Shown: positions 9,546-17,662 of the stretch, in pieces
Numbering within the stretch: position 1 is the first letter of the stretch
Layout of the letters: every line of letters begins with the position of its first letter
From: Gordonia tangerina
GTDB lineage: Bacteria > Actinomycetota > Actinomycetes > Mycobacteriales > Mycobacteriaceae
Direction: 5' to 3'
NCBI RefSeq assembly: GCF_021556435.1
Contig: NZ_JAKGCU010000013.1
Span: 1 to 64,000 of the forward strand
Length of the DNA stretch: 64,000 nt
Program-made: the position numbers and the translations under genes
Notes under the pieces: generated by a model
The model's database searches: none
What the model was told of the DNA's origin: nothing
What the model saw: the letters and a program-made list of their open reading frames with translations, nothing else

Positions 9546-10151
9546 TTGTCCGTCGCTGCACCAAGCCCCGAGGAGCGTTTCGCCACGCTGTCGAGGATGC
9601 CCGAGTTCGATCTCGTTGCCGAGTTCTTTGCCGAGTACGGAGCCACGGTGTTGACCGACGGCGAACAAGATGTTGTCAGGTCATGGTGTGTCAGCGCGTT
9701 GCCCGCGACCGGAAGCCCGGACGATACGTACTTCCGCGCGTGCACAGTCAACGCTGGGAGGATGGAGGTTGCATACCTGCAGTTCCGAGACGATGGCGAA
9801 GGGCGATGGCTCCTCGGGTGCATCTACGTGCGCCGTACCCACTTCCTCAAGTCGGTCGGTCATTCGGTCCCTGTGCTCCGTGAGCTCTACGACGCGCTCG
9901 ACTTCGATCCCGACGTTCGGTTCAAAGCTGCGAGGCTCGGCGGCAGCCAGGACGCACTGAGGATCTACTTCGACCTGACAGACCCTGAGTCGGTGGCCCA
10001 ACTCGAAAACCTGCCCTGGCGAGAGTCAGCACGAGTACTCGTTGATCATCTGCGCTGCGGCGCATTGATGCCGAAGTGGTCAGACGCCCACAGCCGGGAT
10101 CTCGCGAACCTTCTGACAGGGCAAATCACGACAAGCTCCTCAGAGTTGTAA
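9546..10151 (+). CDS. Hypothetical protein, divergent from the hsd operon
   Basis: About 201 residues of ordinary soluble, acidic composition, with no signal peptide or membrane segment. I do not recognise a family. It contains the segment PEFDLVAEFFAEYGATVL early and a C-terminal Ser-rich tail. The start at TTG 9546 is preferred because GAGGAG sits six bases upstream; a GTG at 9495 and an ATG at 9598 are alternatives. Codon use is less GC-rich than in the core genes further right, as expected for accessory DNA. It is transcribed away from the RM operon and could be part of the same island, but nothing in the sequence shows a functional link. Confidence 0.65.
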   Translation: MSVAAPSPEERFATLSRMPEFDLVAEFFAEYGATVLTDGEQDVVRSWCVSALPATGSPDDTYFRACTVNAGRMEVAYLQFRDDGEGRWLLGCIYVRRTHFLKSVGHSVPVLRELYDALDFDPDVRFKAARLGGSQDALRIYFDLTDPESVAQLENLPWRESARVLVDHLRCGALMPKWSDAHSRDLANLLTGQITTSSSEL

Positions 10152-10224
10152 AGGCCGGCCGCATCAGAGCAGGATCGACCTTGCGGTCCAGCAAGTGGCT
10201 TCCGTGCGGGCAGTAGCCTGTCCC

Positions 10225-10602
10225 GTGCTAGTCTCCACGACACAACTTCACACCTGGGTTCAGGCAGCCATCGCATCGGCCCCCCTTGCGTGCGCTGCAG
10301 TGACCGGACTCGTTCTGGTCATCATCGCCCTCAGCTTCGTACGCCATCTGAGCGAGATCGATCTCAAGCGACGAGGAGGTGTCGGCATGGACGATGACCC
10401 ACAGAAGCCCCGAGCGTTCTGGCAGTATCATTTGGAGACAATCTGGGCGATCGGCAGCAGCGCATGCTCTACCGCTGCGATGGCTATCCTGAGCCCAGGT
10501 GTTCGAAGCTACCCTCGGCCCTCGACTGTCTCACGCGGGCTGCTTTCGCTCCCTGCGGCTCGCGGTGAAATCCAACGCGGCTTGGAGAACCAGACCACCT
10601 GA
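10225..10602 (+). CDS. Possible small membrane protein
   Basis: An open frame of ~126 codons from GTG 10225 (a GTG at 10195 is also in frame). It has a clear hydrophobic helix (LACAAVTGLVLVIIALSFV) followed by a basic, cytoplasmic-looking HLSEIDLKRRGG stretch and a weaker hydrophobic segment later. No Shine-Dalgarno sequence is evident. Its 3' end overlaps the convergent Xre-like gene by ~70 bp, so the last ~25 residues may not be real. No family is recognised. Confidence 0.35.
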   Translation: MLVSTTQLHTWVQAAIASAPLACAAVTGLVLVIIALSFVRHLSEIDLKRRGGVGMDDDPQKPRAFWQYHLETIWAIGSSACSTAAMAILSPGVRSYPRPSTVSRGLLSLPAARGEIQRGLENQTT

Positions 10603-10911
10603 TTCCTCGAACGGTTCTTCGTCGAGAACTTGCAGAGCCGCCCTGCACCCAAGGTCGGGATTGAAGAGCGTGAACCAGGCCGCGACCTCGTGGGAGGACT
10701 TGAGTTCTTCGATCACCAGATGAACGGTGCGAAGCCTCAACAGCGTCTGGTGGCCGCGGACGCTGCGCGTTCCCGACGCCCACTGCTTTGGTGTCCGTGG
10801 GTCTGCGACTCCCAGTGCTCGGGTCGCGATGTCCGAACCGAGCACGTCTACAGCACGCTTCGCCATATCCTTCGGATCGCTCGATAATGCGCGTCCAAAC
10901 GAGGGTGTCAC
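10531..10911 (-). CDS. Xre/MbcA/ParS-type antitoxin-like protein
   Basis: About 126 residues. The core AKRAVDVLGSDIATRALGV, followed by RTPKQWASGTR and a C-terminal AWFTLFNPDLG segment, follows the pattern of MbcA/ParS/Xre antitoxins. In those proteins a helical HTH-like part precedes a toxin-binding domain with a conserved Trp/Leu-Asn-Pro motif. These normally pair with a RES-domain toxin that degrades NAD+. I see no RES-like gene beside it, so it is either a solitary regulator or paired with an unrecognised neighbour. The start is uncertain: a GTG at 10911 is used here, a TTG at 10995 lies upstream, and an ATG lies 15 codons further in. Confidence 0.65.
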   Translation of the reverse strand: MTPSFGRALSSDPKDMAKRAVDVLGSDIATRALGVADPRTPKQWASGTRSVRGHQTLLRLRTVHLVIEELKSSHEVAAWFTLFNPDLGCRAALQVLDEEPFEESGGLVLQAALDFTASRRERKQPA

Positions 10912-11023
10912 CGGTTTAAATGCCGCGCCAGTCGCCGGGCGCCGTCGAAGATGAGTGCCTGCGCGCGTTCTGCAAATCTGAGCAGTCTCAGCCAATGTCA
11001 GAGGAACGCTGTTTACTGATCGC

Positions 11024-12232
11024 GTGAACAGGCAGAGCAGAGCAGCACGCTGGCTGAGGATCTTGGAGACCGCGGAAGGATTCGTCGAATCGACGCTTCA
11101 AGCCCTTGGCGCATACCAGCAGCGCGGGGGCGATATACCCCCGGAGGGCAGGGTGTTGCTCGTCCGACATAGCAGCGACTCAATCAAGCTCGCTGCCGAG
11201 GCCGATCCACCTATCGACGGGACGCCTCTTGCCGTACAACTTGAGCGAGTCATCGAGCGCGCAAGCAATCTCGATCCAGCAGCCGACTTCGAGGCCACCT
11301 TCCGATCTCTACTCGAGGCAATCAGAGACGTACTGCCAGGACTACGCGGCACAGTGGTCGACGACGTCCAGTCCGCGAAGGACATCGTCACAGAATTGGA
11401 ACGCAGCTTCATGGTCTCGCTGACTGTGTCGATGACTGCCCACACGACAACGCTCGCGTGGGTCAAAGAGTGGGAGAACGCCCACATGGAGTACCTCCGC
11501 GGCAAACGGGCAGATATCGGACACTACCGAACTATGCGCGCCACGAACGTCGACCCGGAGAATCCGTACAAGTGGATGCCGGAGCCACCGAACTTTTGGG
11601 CCGCCGAACCGGGGCCCGACCGTATCCACGTCCAGCACCTGATTGCTGCGATTCACTCGGGTAGCAACATGATGGTCGCGGGGACTGGAATGCGTTCGTT
11701 CGACTACTACCCCGAGGTGCAGACCATCCAGTACGGGCAGTGGTTCGCATACATGCACGCAGTATGGGAAGAGCAGTTCAGACGGCAGCTCGCAGACCTT
11801 TGGAGCCGCGGCCTGCCGGAAGGTGAGCAGCCATTCAAACCGAGCGATATCGTGAACGACTTCTTTGGGGACATTAGATTAATACGAAATGACTTCGTGC
11901 ACAACAAGGGCGAGGTACTCGAGTCTGTCAATCTGAAGTGTCTCGGATGGGACCTGAAACCGGGCGAGGCGATCAAAATCGAAGTTGAACGCATGGTCGA
12001 GTTGATGGGCAAGTTCCCCCGCGTCGAGCTACTGGAACCCCCATCGCGACCGGCAACCGACCAGAAAGCCAAGGTGCAGCCGCGAAAGAACATGCCGGGC
12101 AGCGGCAAGACTGAGCTCGTCGATCAATTTCAGCACATCATCTCGAGTAACCAGCTAAACAAAGGCCGTGCAATCGACGAGATGTTGCAGGACTGGATCA
12201 ACAAGCATGGAGAGCCTGACCAGACCTGCTAA
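11024..12232 (+). CDS. HEPN-motif protein of unknown function
   Basis: A 402-residue protein starting at GTG 11024. Most of it is predicted helical. Residues ~284-296 read IRLIRNDFVHNKG, an exact R-N-x-x-x-H (R288, H293) of the type that marks the active site of HEPN RNases. It follows an amphipathic helix at ~237-260 that would pack against it. The C-terminal ~60 residues form a separate basic and helical tail. HEPN proteins are common as toxins and as effectors of anti-phage systems. The motif is seen; the RNase role is inference. It is divergent from the Xre-like gene and upstream of the DUF4238 gene, and its low-GC codons suggest transfer. Confidence 0.6.
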   Translation: MNRQSRAARWLRILETAEGFVESTLQALGAYQQRGGDIPPEGRVLLVRHSSDSIKLAAEADPPIDGTPLAVQLERVIERASNLDPAADFEATFRSLLEAIRDVLPGLRGTVVDDVQSAKDIVTELERSFMVSLTVSMTAHTTTLAWVKEWENAHMEYLRGKRADIGHYRTMRATNVDPENPYKWMPEPPNFWAAEPGPDRIHVQHLIAAIHSGSNMMVAGTGMRSFDYYPEVQTIQYGQWFAYMHAVWEEQFRRQLADLWSRGLPEGEQPFKPSDIVNDFFGDIRLIRNDFVHNKGEVLESVNLKCLGWDLKPGEAIKIEVERMVELMGKFPRVELLEPPSRPATDQKAKVQPRKNMPGSGKTELVDQFQHIISSNQLNKGRAIDEMLQDWINKHGEPDQTC

Positions 12233-12408
12233 ACCTCGATCCACCGATTCGTATACATTCGGGCGGTGAGGGATAGACGAAATGCCCTGTCTAGGTGACA
12301 GAATGGGACTCTTCTAGGGTTCATCCGTACATGAAGACGGCATCGCGCAGATGCGAGACGCAAGTCTCGCACAGTCATCCGGTCCGGCCTTGATCTGGTT
12401 AGACTCGA

Positions 12409-13500
12409 ATGATGGATGCACTCAGGATGATTGCCGCCAATCGAGTCGATCACGAGTGGCTAACTGACGCATTCGCTGAGGAATCACGAACTCTTGCCGA
12501 AGGGGAAGTCGCATCCCGGCATCATTTCATCCCGGTGTTCTACCTCCGCCGATGGGCGATCGACGGACTCGTCAAAGCCGTCGACGTGGATACTGGTCGA
12601 GCGAAACGGCCGCTGCCTCCGAAAAGCCTTGCGTTCGAACGTGACCTATACACTCTGCCTGACGACGACGAAACCACCGACTTGCCGCTCAGATGGGTTG
12701 AAACACACCTGTCGAGGATTGAAGACACTTGCTCTCGCCACATCGAGGACTTGGTCGAGGGCGACACCGGTCTCGTCGTCGACGACGCCGCCAAAGCCGA
12801 TCTTGCAGTGTTCCTCGGCCTGCAGATCAGCCGGACTGTCGACGCTAGGCGACGGACTCTGGCGATCGTGAACACTCCGGACTCGGTCAAGCGCCGATTC
12901 CTCCCAGCGATCGCCCCAACAGCAACAGCCGCACAGATCTCGCACTCGATGAACGATCAGTTACCAGACCCGAAGCACGAGGCCATACGGGTGATGCTCG
13001 CGGACGTCAGAAACGTAACCGCGTCAACACTACTCAAACGCCTGTGGACTATGTACGAGACCCAAGCCCCCTTGGTCACATGCGACGAGCCGGTCGTCGC
13101 CATCGCCGGACCACCACGCCCTCGCAACGCATTCATCGCTAGCGGTTACAGCGCAGTCATAGCTTATCCTCTCAGCCCAAACCGAGTGCTCGTGATGTTT
13201 CACCCCGACCTTCAACCACCATCCCCATTCACCCTGGACACCAGCGAAACCGAGGCACTCAACCAAGAAATTGTCGCTTCATCAGCCAAGACCGCCTTCG
13301 AACGTCCCGTCGACGAGATCATCGAGAACTCGGCGGTACCTCCGCGACCACCATACGAGGAGCCCGACTACACCAACTTGGACGACAGCGAGACGATCCG
13401 CCTGCTACTGGCTAGCGCTACGCCAAGGAACCGGTGGATACCAGCCGAAAATCCGCCGACGTGGCCGGTGGATCGTTGGTACACAAGGCCAAGCATCTAA
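12409..13500 (+). CDS. DUF4238-domain protein
   Basis: A 363-residue protein. Near the N-terminus SRHHFIPVFYLRRWA (~37-50) is the characteristic opening of DUF4238 (an HH[YF][VI]PxFYLRxF pattern). It is followed by ERDLYTL and a later VTCDEPVVAI segment typical of the family, where a similar conserved D-x-P appears. The biochemical role of the family is unknown to me; it is frequent in accessory and defence-type regions. The ATG at 12409 is followed at once by a second ATG, with no obvious ribosome site upstream. A TTAGACT element just before the start could be a -10 for a leaderless transcript. Confidence 0.7.
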   Translation: MMDALRMIAANRVDHEWLTDAFAEESRTLAEGEVASRHHFIPVFYLRRWAIDGLVKAVDVDTGRAKRPLPPKSLAFERDLYTLPDDDETTDLPLRWVETHLSRIEDTCSRHIEDLVEGDTGLVVDDAAKADLAVFLGLQISRTVDARRRTLAIVNTPDSVKRRFLPAIAPTATAAQISHSMNDQLPDPKHEAIRVMLADVRNVTASTLLKRLWTMYETQAPLVTCDEPVVAIAGPPRPRNAFIASGYSAVIAYPLSPNRVLVMFHPDLQPPSPFTLDTSETEALNQEIVASSAKTAFERPVDEIIENSAVPPRPPYEEPDYTNLDDSETIRLLLASATPRNRWIPAENPPTWPVDRWYTRPSI

Positions 13501-13508
13501 CCGTGAGA

Positions 13509-13679
13509 ATGGCCACAGTCCAGAACTCGAGGGCGTGCTCGCACAGATTGGATGAACTCCGCGAGACCGAACTCAGCGACCAACTCTCAACCGGACTTGA
13601 GCGCATCGCGGACAGGATTCGGGAGTCCATACGTGACGGAGCGGACCGCTGCTCGACTCGTGGACCATGGGATGAGTGA
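13509..13679 (+). CDS. Small ORF after the DUF4238 gene
   Basis: 56 codons from ATG 13509, nine bases after the DUF4238 stop. The middle (RLDELRETELSDQLSTGLER) is strongly helical and charged and looks like real coding sequence. No family is recognised. It overlaps the next small ORF in another frame, so the two may be pieces of one frameshifted gene. Confidence 0.35.
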   Translation: MATVQNSRACSHRLDELRETELSDQLSTGLERIADRIRESIRDGADRCSTRGPWDE

Positions 13680-13845
13680 CGGGATGTACCGCTCAGCTAA
13701 GAATCTACGGGATCTCTACTCGTCTGGGCTGGTAAAGGACGCGGACAAGAAATGTGGACCAACGGTTGGAGACAAGGCTCTCATGCTTGCCCGAGCAGCA
13801 AACGTGATCTCGGCGGCCGACGTTGCGGCACATGCCACGCACTGA
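13633..13845 (+). CDS. Small ORF upstream of the AlbA_2 gene
   Basis: 70 codons from GTG 13633. The product is helical (MYRSAKNLRDLYSSGLVKDAD, Ala-rich C-terminus) and ends 11 bases before the AlbA_2 start, which fits an operon. No family is recognised. It overlaps the preceding ORF by 47 bases in a different frame; a single indel near 13640-13670 would join them. Confidence 0.33.
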   Translation: MTERTAARLVDHGMSDGMYRSAKNLRDLYSSGLVKDADKKCGPTVGDKALMLARAANVISAADVAAHATH

Positions 13846-13856
13846 CGCGCGTAGCT

Positions 13857-14978
13857 ATGGTCAACACAGTGAAGGCTATCAAGTTCGCGCGCTCAGCAGA
13901 GGAATGGACCGTACTCGGCGAGAGGCGCCGCACATCTAGTGATGGGGAAGTCGTGCTCGTGGAGGACGAGCTCGCCGAAATCAGGGCTTCTGACCTGCGG
14001 CGCGAACTCGCTTCGGAAGCGGACTTATACGCCGTCGGTTCTTCGGCTTCGGCCATTTCACTAGTCCCCATTGGGTACGTCGATTTCGACTACGGGCCGT
14101 ATTCCCCCATCAGATTTGAGTGGGACGGCGGGATGTTGACCACGACTTTTTCCCAGCAGGTGCAATGGCCGGCTGACGGTGACGAGGGCACCGCGATCTC
14201 GGACGTGCGACTGCTGCTTGCCCCACTGCTGGCCGCGTCGCGGTCCAGCCTCCGGGTCATCGAATCGGACGACCGCTTCTCTGACCCGCAGTTCCTATTC
14301 CTCGCGGTCACGATCGAGACGCCATACCGGGGCCGGACGCTGGCCGATCTCTATTCGGTCGCCGAGGACGCGATGCGGCTGTGCGATGCATTCGCGGAAT
14401 CGACAATCACGCGACAGACCGTCGCGAATCTTGTCCGTGGTGGCGCCGCCCACCTTCTCGTCGGCCAACCGGAGGGAAACTGGCTCGACGCGAAATCACA
14501 GGAGTACGACCTCAAAACCCTCGATGGGAAGATCTCACTAGCGCAAGCCGTCGCCCGTTTCTGCAATGGCGAGGACGGAGGGCTTATCGTCATCGGCGCA
14601 AAAGCTAAGAAAGTGCCTGGCGGCGAGGTCATCTCGAAAGTCGGCGGCGTTCCAGCAGCTCCCGGCCGGGACGTGAGGTACAGGCAGGTTCTCGATCATC
14701 ACCTCTACCCACCACCCCTTGGACTGAGGATTGATCTCGTGCCAGCCGAAGACGGCCTGTCCTTCATTCTGATCGACATTCCACCTCAGGGTGAGGAACT
14801 CAAGCCGTTCCTGGTGCATGGCGCCATCAGATCCGACAACCAAGCGGAAGGGACGTTTATCAGCATCGTGCAGCGGCGTGGAGAAGGTAGTATTCCAATT
14901 ACCGCGCCAATGATTCACGCAAGCCTTGCTGCAGGACGCGCGCTTCTGCGCGGTATGACCGCCGACGCAAAGACCTAG
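13857..14978 (+). CDS. AlbA_2/Schlafen-type putative DNA-binding protein
   Basis: A 373-residue protein from ATG 13857. The C-terminal half has the Schlafen/AlbA_2 signature: NWLDAKSQEY (~208-217) corresponds to the usual xxEFKxx strand, and SLAQAVARFCNGEDGGLIVIG (~227-247) to the conserved helix-strand segment with Asn-x-x-x-Gly-Gly. The N-terminal ~190 residues are an unassigned domain. AlbA_2 proteins bind nucleic acids and occur in transcription regulators and defence genes. It is the last gene of the low-GC run 11.0-15.0 kb and is probably co-transcribed with the small ORFs before it. The function is not determined by the sequence. Confidence 0.65.
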   Translation: MVNTVKAIKFARSAEEWTVLGERRRTSSDGEVVLVEDELAEIRASDLRRELASEADLYAVGSSASAISLVPIGYVDFDYGPYSPIRFEWDGGMLTTTFSQQVQWPADGDEGTAISDVRLLLAPLLAASRSSLRVIESDDRFSDPQFLFLAVTIETPYRGRTLADLYSVAEDAMRLCDAFAESTITRQTVANLVRGGAAHLLVGQPEGNWLDAKSQEYDLKTLDGKISLAQAVARFCNGEDGGLIVIGAKAKKVPGGEVISKVGGVPAAPGRDVRYRQVLDHHLYPPPLGLRIDLVPAEDGLSFILIDIPPQGEELKPFLVHGAIRSDNQAEGTFISIVQRRGEGSIPITAPMIHASLAAGRALLRGMTADAKT

Positions 14979-15087
14979 CGAGCACCCGCACCACGATAGA
15001 CCGTCGCAGTAGTACGCGAATACCCTTCCTGGTTATTTCAATAGCGTCAGCGATGCACTGGGGACCGATCCGCACAGAAGCTCCAGG

Positions 15088-15189
15088 TCAGAGCCATATT
15101 GCAAGCGAGTCCAGAGTTCCCGCCAAATCCCAGTCCAGAAATTCACTGTTTCTCCAGCTCACCAGTCCAGAGTCTTACCGCGCGCGGCA
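15088..15189. repeat. Imperfect direct repeat, copy A
   Basis: Ungapped similarity to 18043-18144 at a constant offset of 2955 bp. The best block is ccagtccagaaattcactgt (15130-15149), which differs at one base from copy B. The right part ends in gcgcgcggca in both copies; overall roughly three quarters of positions match by eye. The two copies flank the pentapeptide-repeat gene. On the minus strand both copies end a similar short reading frame (SGLV..xxSEFLDW) with TGA at the homologous place, but copy A has an internal stop. Confidence 0.75.
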
Positions 15190-15220
15190 CGTGTTGCCGC
15201 GCGCGCTCAGTTTCTGGACT
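15164..15220. repeat. Large two-part hairpin
   Basis: The inner stem CGCGCGCGGCA (15179-15189) pairs perfectly with 15195-15205 around the loop CGTGT. An outer stem AGTCCAGA (15164-15171) pairs with TCTGGACT (15213-15220). It lies at the inner edge of repeat copy A; copy B does not form an equally strong structure. There is no T-tract, so a classical terminator is unlikely. A recombination or protein-binding structure is possible. Confidence 0.65.
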
Positions 15221-15439
15221 GCAGCGCACTTTTCTGGATTGCTGGACTGGAACGCCGCAGTGTCACAAACTCTGGGCTGGGAGTGACCCACGCCACCGAG
15301 AATTCCTAATTGTCCCCAATCGGCCGAGCCGGTGTGGAGGTGTCGGACAGTGCGGTCGACCGCGTTCGGCGGGCAGAGAACTCGCGACAGGAATCGCGGA
15401 CAGCGGGACTTGAAAAACAAGCCGCGGCCAGGCGCCCTG

Positions 15440-17662
15440 TCAACGCTTGGTGCGGTTGCGGATTGCCAGCACCGCCAACGCCAACAGGACGGGGCCGAGG
15501 ATGCGGACGATAATGTCGACGACCACACCGAATCCGACGAGGGTGACACCGACGGCGCCAGCTGGCCGGAACAGGGCGATGGTTTCCTGCGCGCCGAACG
15601 CCAACGGCCACACCACACTGTCCGGGTCGATCACCGGTGTCGTGGCGGGTGTCGTCGTCCGCACCCATTCCCACGGAATGAACGGGTTGTCACCGCGAAT
15701 GAAACACAAGGACGCGACACCGACCAGCGCAACCAACGAGGCCAGGGCGCGCCAGGCCCGCAGCCCGTACCCAGACACCAGCCCGTACAGGGTGAGCAGC
15801 GACCGTTCCACCGAGAACGGTGTCGCTGCGAGGCGCCGCGTTTCCATTTCGCCGTAGTAGAAGTCGGCGGCACCAGGCTCATCCTTGGAGTCCTCCAACG
15901 CTTTCCGGAGGGAGCGGTAGGTGGCGGAGACGTTTCGATGGGTCAAGGGTGCGGTCGGAGTTGTGGCGGGTTCACCGGAGGTGTCGGTGGCATCGGTGGT
16001 GGCGTGTGGGTCACGCAGTCCACGTTCGTCGTGCAAAACACGACGGCCGGTGCGCCACCACTTCCGTCCGTACGCCGGCCACGGCCGCGTTTTGTCTTTC
16101 TCTCCGCGGTTGTTGGTGAGGATGCCTTCGCCGGTGATGATGAGTTTGTCCAAGCCATCGGCGCCGGTGAAGGTGCAGGCCCGCAGCGCCATTCCGGACA
16201 ATGTGGTGCCTGCGATGTGCGCGCGTTTCAGGGATTTCACCGAGGCGCTGGGTGCGTGGCTGAGCGCCGTGCTCAGATCCCGGTCCAGGCGCAGTAAGGC
16301 GAGAATGTGGCCGAGCCACTGATGCAGCAGCATTCCGTGCGGTACGTCGACGCCGCCGTGTTCGTTGCGTAGCTGCGGGATCGGTACCCAGCTCCCGCCT
16401 CCAGGCACACTGCCTTTCCCGTCGCTTGTTGGCACCGTGACGGGGGCGGCTTCGATGAGTGATCCTTCGGCGAGGTCGGCATCCTCGAGGTCCACCGTCG
16501 CGCCGGCTACCACCATGTGCAGGCGTGTGGTGGCACGCGTGCGTTTCATGGTGATCTGTGCCGCCGCCAGTTCGAGTTGCACCGGCTCTTCGAACACAGC
16601 CTGATCCAGTGTCACCGTCTCAGCCGCCAAGCCCGTCGTCACCACTGATGCTGTCTTCCACGTGGTCGCCGACCAGTCGAGCACGCGCCATCGAGAATGC
16701 CCGAACCGGGTGTCCCCGGTGAAGGTCGCCCCGTCGAATCCGGCGCCCCTGGTGAACGTCGCCCCGTCGAATCCGGCGCCCCTGGTGAACGTCGCCCCGT
16801 CGAATCCGGCGCCCCTGGTGAACGTCGCCCCGTCGAATCCGGCGTCCCCGGTGAAGGTCGCCCCGTCGAATCCGGCGTCCCCGGTGAAGGTCGCCCCGTA
16901 GAACCATGCGTCCCCTGTGAACGTCGCCTCGCGGAACCAGGCGTACCTGGTGAAGGTCGCCCCGTCGAACCCGGCGTCCCCGGTGAAGGTCGCCCCGTCG
17001 AAGTCGGCGTCCCCGGTGAAGGTCGCCCCGGAGAACCATGCGTCCCCTGTGAACCACGCCCGACGGAACGAGGTGATCTCGGTGAACGTCGCCCCACCGA
17101 ACCTTGCTTTCCCGGTGAAGGTCACCCCGTCTAATCCGGCGATGCCGGTGAAGGTCGCCCCGTAGAACTCGGCGTCCCCGGTGAAGGTCGCCCCGTAGAA
17201 CCATGCGTCCCCTGTAAACGTCGCCCCGGAGAACCATGCTTTCCCGGTGAAGACCGCCCCGCTGAACGTGGCGTCCCCGGTGACGATCGCCCTGCCGAAC
17301 GTGGCGTCCCCGGTGAAGGTCGTCCTGTCGAATCGGGCGTTCCCGGTGAAGGTCGTCCTGTCGAATCGGGCGTTCCCGGTGTAGACGCAGCGTTCTGTGT
17401 TGACTGTGAGGGCGTGGCTGCCGGACAGGTCGAGGTTGCCGTCGATTCGCGCGCCGATCAGGTGGATGGATAGCTGCTGGTCGAGCATTAGGTGCCGCAA
17501 GTAGTCCGCGCGCACTTTCCGGTCGTCCGTCGGTCCGGTGGCGGCCTCGATCGACGGCACCCACGTCGGGTCGGCTCGTTCCGACGAGGTGCGGAGGTCG
17601 CACGCTTCGTCTGCTTCGGTGGCGACGAGCAGGGCGTATTCGGCGGGGGTGATCGGCTCCAC
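15440..17662 (-). CDS. Membrane-anchored pentapeptide-type (undecapeptide) repeat protein
   Basis: About 740 residues. An N-terminal ~130-residue region precedes about 20 tandem 11-residue units of the form DAxFxGATFTG, which belong to the pentapeptide-repeat superfamily (beta-helix fold). A further domain follows with more Ala/Leu-rich solenoid-like sequence. Three C-terminal hydrophobic segments end the protein (LASLVALVGVASLCF, a segment near VVWPLAFGAQETIALF, and VGVTLVGFGVVVDIIV continuing to the basic tail RNRTKR). The start at GTG 17662 has GAGGAGCC upstream; the frame is open to 17824. The protein is probably attached to the membrane with a long repeat arm. Its function is unknown. 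It is flanked by direct repeats and has no operon partner. Confidence 0.8.
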   Translation of the reverse strand: MEPITPAEYALLVATEADEACDLRTSSERADPTWVPSIEAATGPTDDRKVRADYLRHLMLDQQLSIHLIGARIDGNLDLSGSHALTVNTERCVYTGNARFDRTTFTGNARFDRTTFTGDATFGRAIVTGDATFSGAVFTGKAWFSGATFTGDAWFYGATFTGDAEFYGATFTGIAGLDGVTFTGKARFGGATFTEITSFRRAWFTGDAWFSGATFTGDADFDGATFTGDAGFDGATFTRYAWFREATFTGDAWFYGATFTGDAGFDGATFTGDAGFDGATFTRGAGFDGATFTRGAGFDGATFTRGAGFDGATFTGDTRFGHSRWRVLDWSATTWKTASVVTTGLAAETVTLDQAVFEEPVQLELAAAQITMKRTRATTRLHMVVAGATVDLEDADLAEGSLIEAAPVTVPTSDGKGSVPGGGSWVPIPQLRNEHGGVDVPHGMLLHQWLGHILALLRLDRDLSTALSHAPSASVKSLKRAHIAGTTLSGMALRACTFTGADGLDKLIITGEGILTNNRGEKDKTRPWPAYGRKWWRTGRRVLHDERGLRDPHATTDATDTSGEPATTPTAPLTHRNVSATYRSLRKALEDSKDEPGAADFYYGEMETRRLAATPFSVERSLLTLYGLVSGYGLRAWRALASLVALVGVASLCFIRGDNPFIPWEWVRTTTPATTPVIDPDSVVWPLAFGAQETIALFRPAGAVGVTLVGFGVVVDIIVRILGPVLLALAVLAIRNRTKR
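16715..17380 (-). repeat. 33-bp tandem repeat array inside the pentapeptide gene
   Basis: About 20 contiguous units of 33 bp encode the 11-residue protein repeat. Three consecutive units around 16742-16840 are identical over the full 33 bp, so recent unit duplication or gene conversion is likely and copy number may vary between strains. The array is coding and has no spacers, so it is not a CRISPR array. Confidence 0.9.

Larger units (their letters stand above)
14979..15439. other. Gene-free stretch between AlbA_2 and pentapeptide genes
   Basis: No supportable coding region. It holds direct-repeat copy A, a large hairpin, and six AGTCCAGA/TCTGGACT-type motifs in two orientations (15108, 15132, 15164 forward; 15213, 15233, 15242 reverse). 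The remainder up to 15439 is the downstream region of the pentapeptide gene, with no clear terminator. Confidence 0.6.

Noticed and set aside
13434-13845. A confident two-gene toxin-antitoxin module
   Set aside because: The two short ORFs overlap in different frames and show no toxin or antitoxin signature; they are reported only as low-confidence ORFs.
16697-17134. Plus-strand open frames with VESGVPGE/VAPSNPA repeats
   Set aside because: Antisense of the same 33-bp array; in high-GC repeats all frames stay open.
16715-17380. CRISPR-like array
   Set aside because: Units are contiguous without spacers, are codon-periodic and encode the protein repeat; no cas gene is present.
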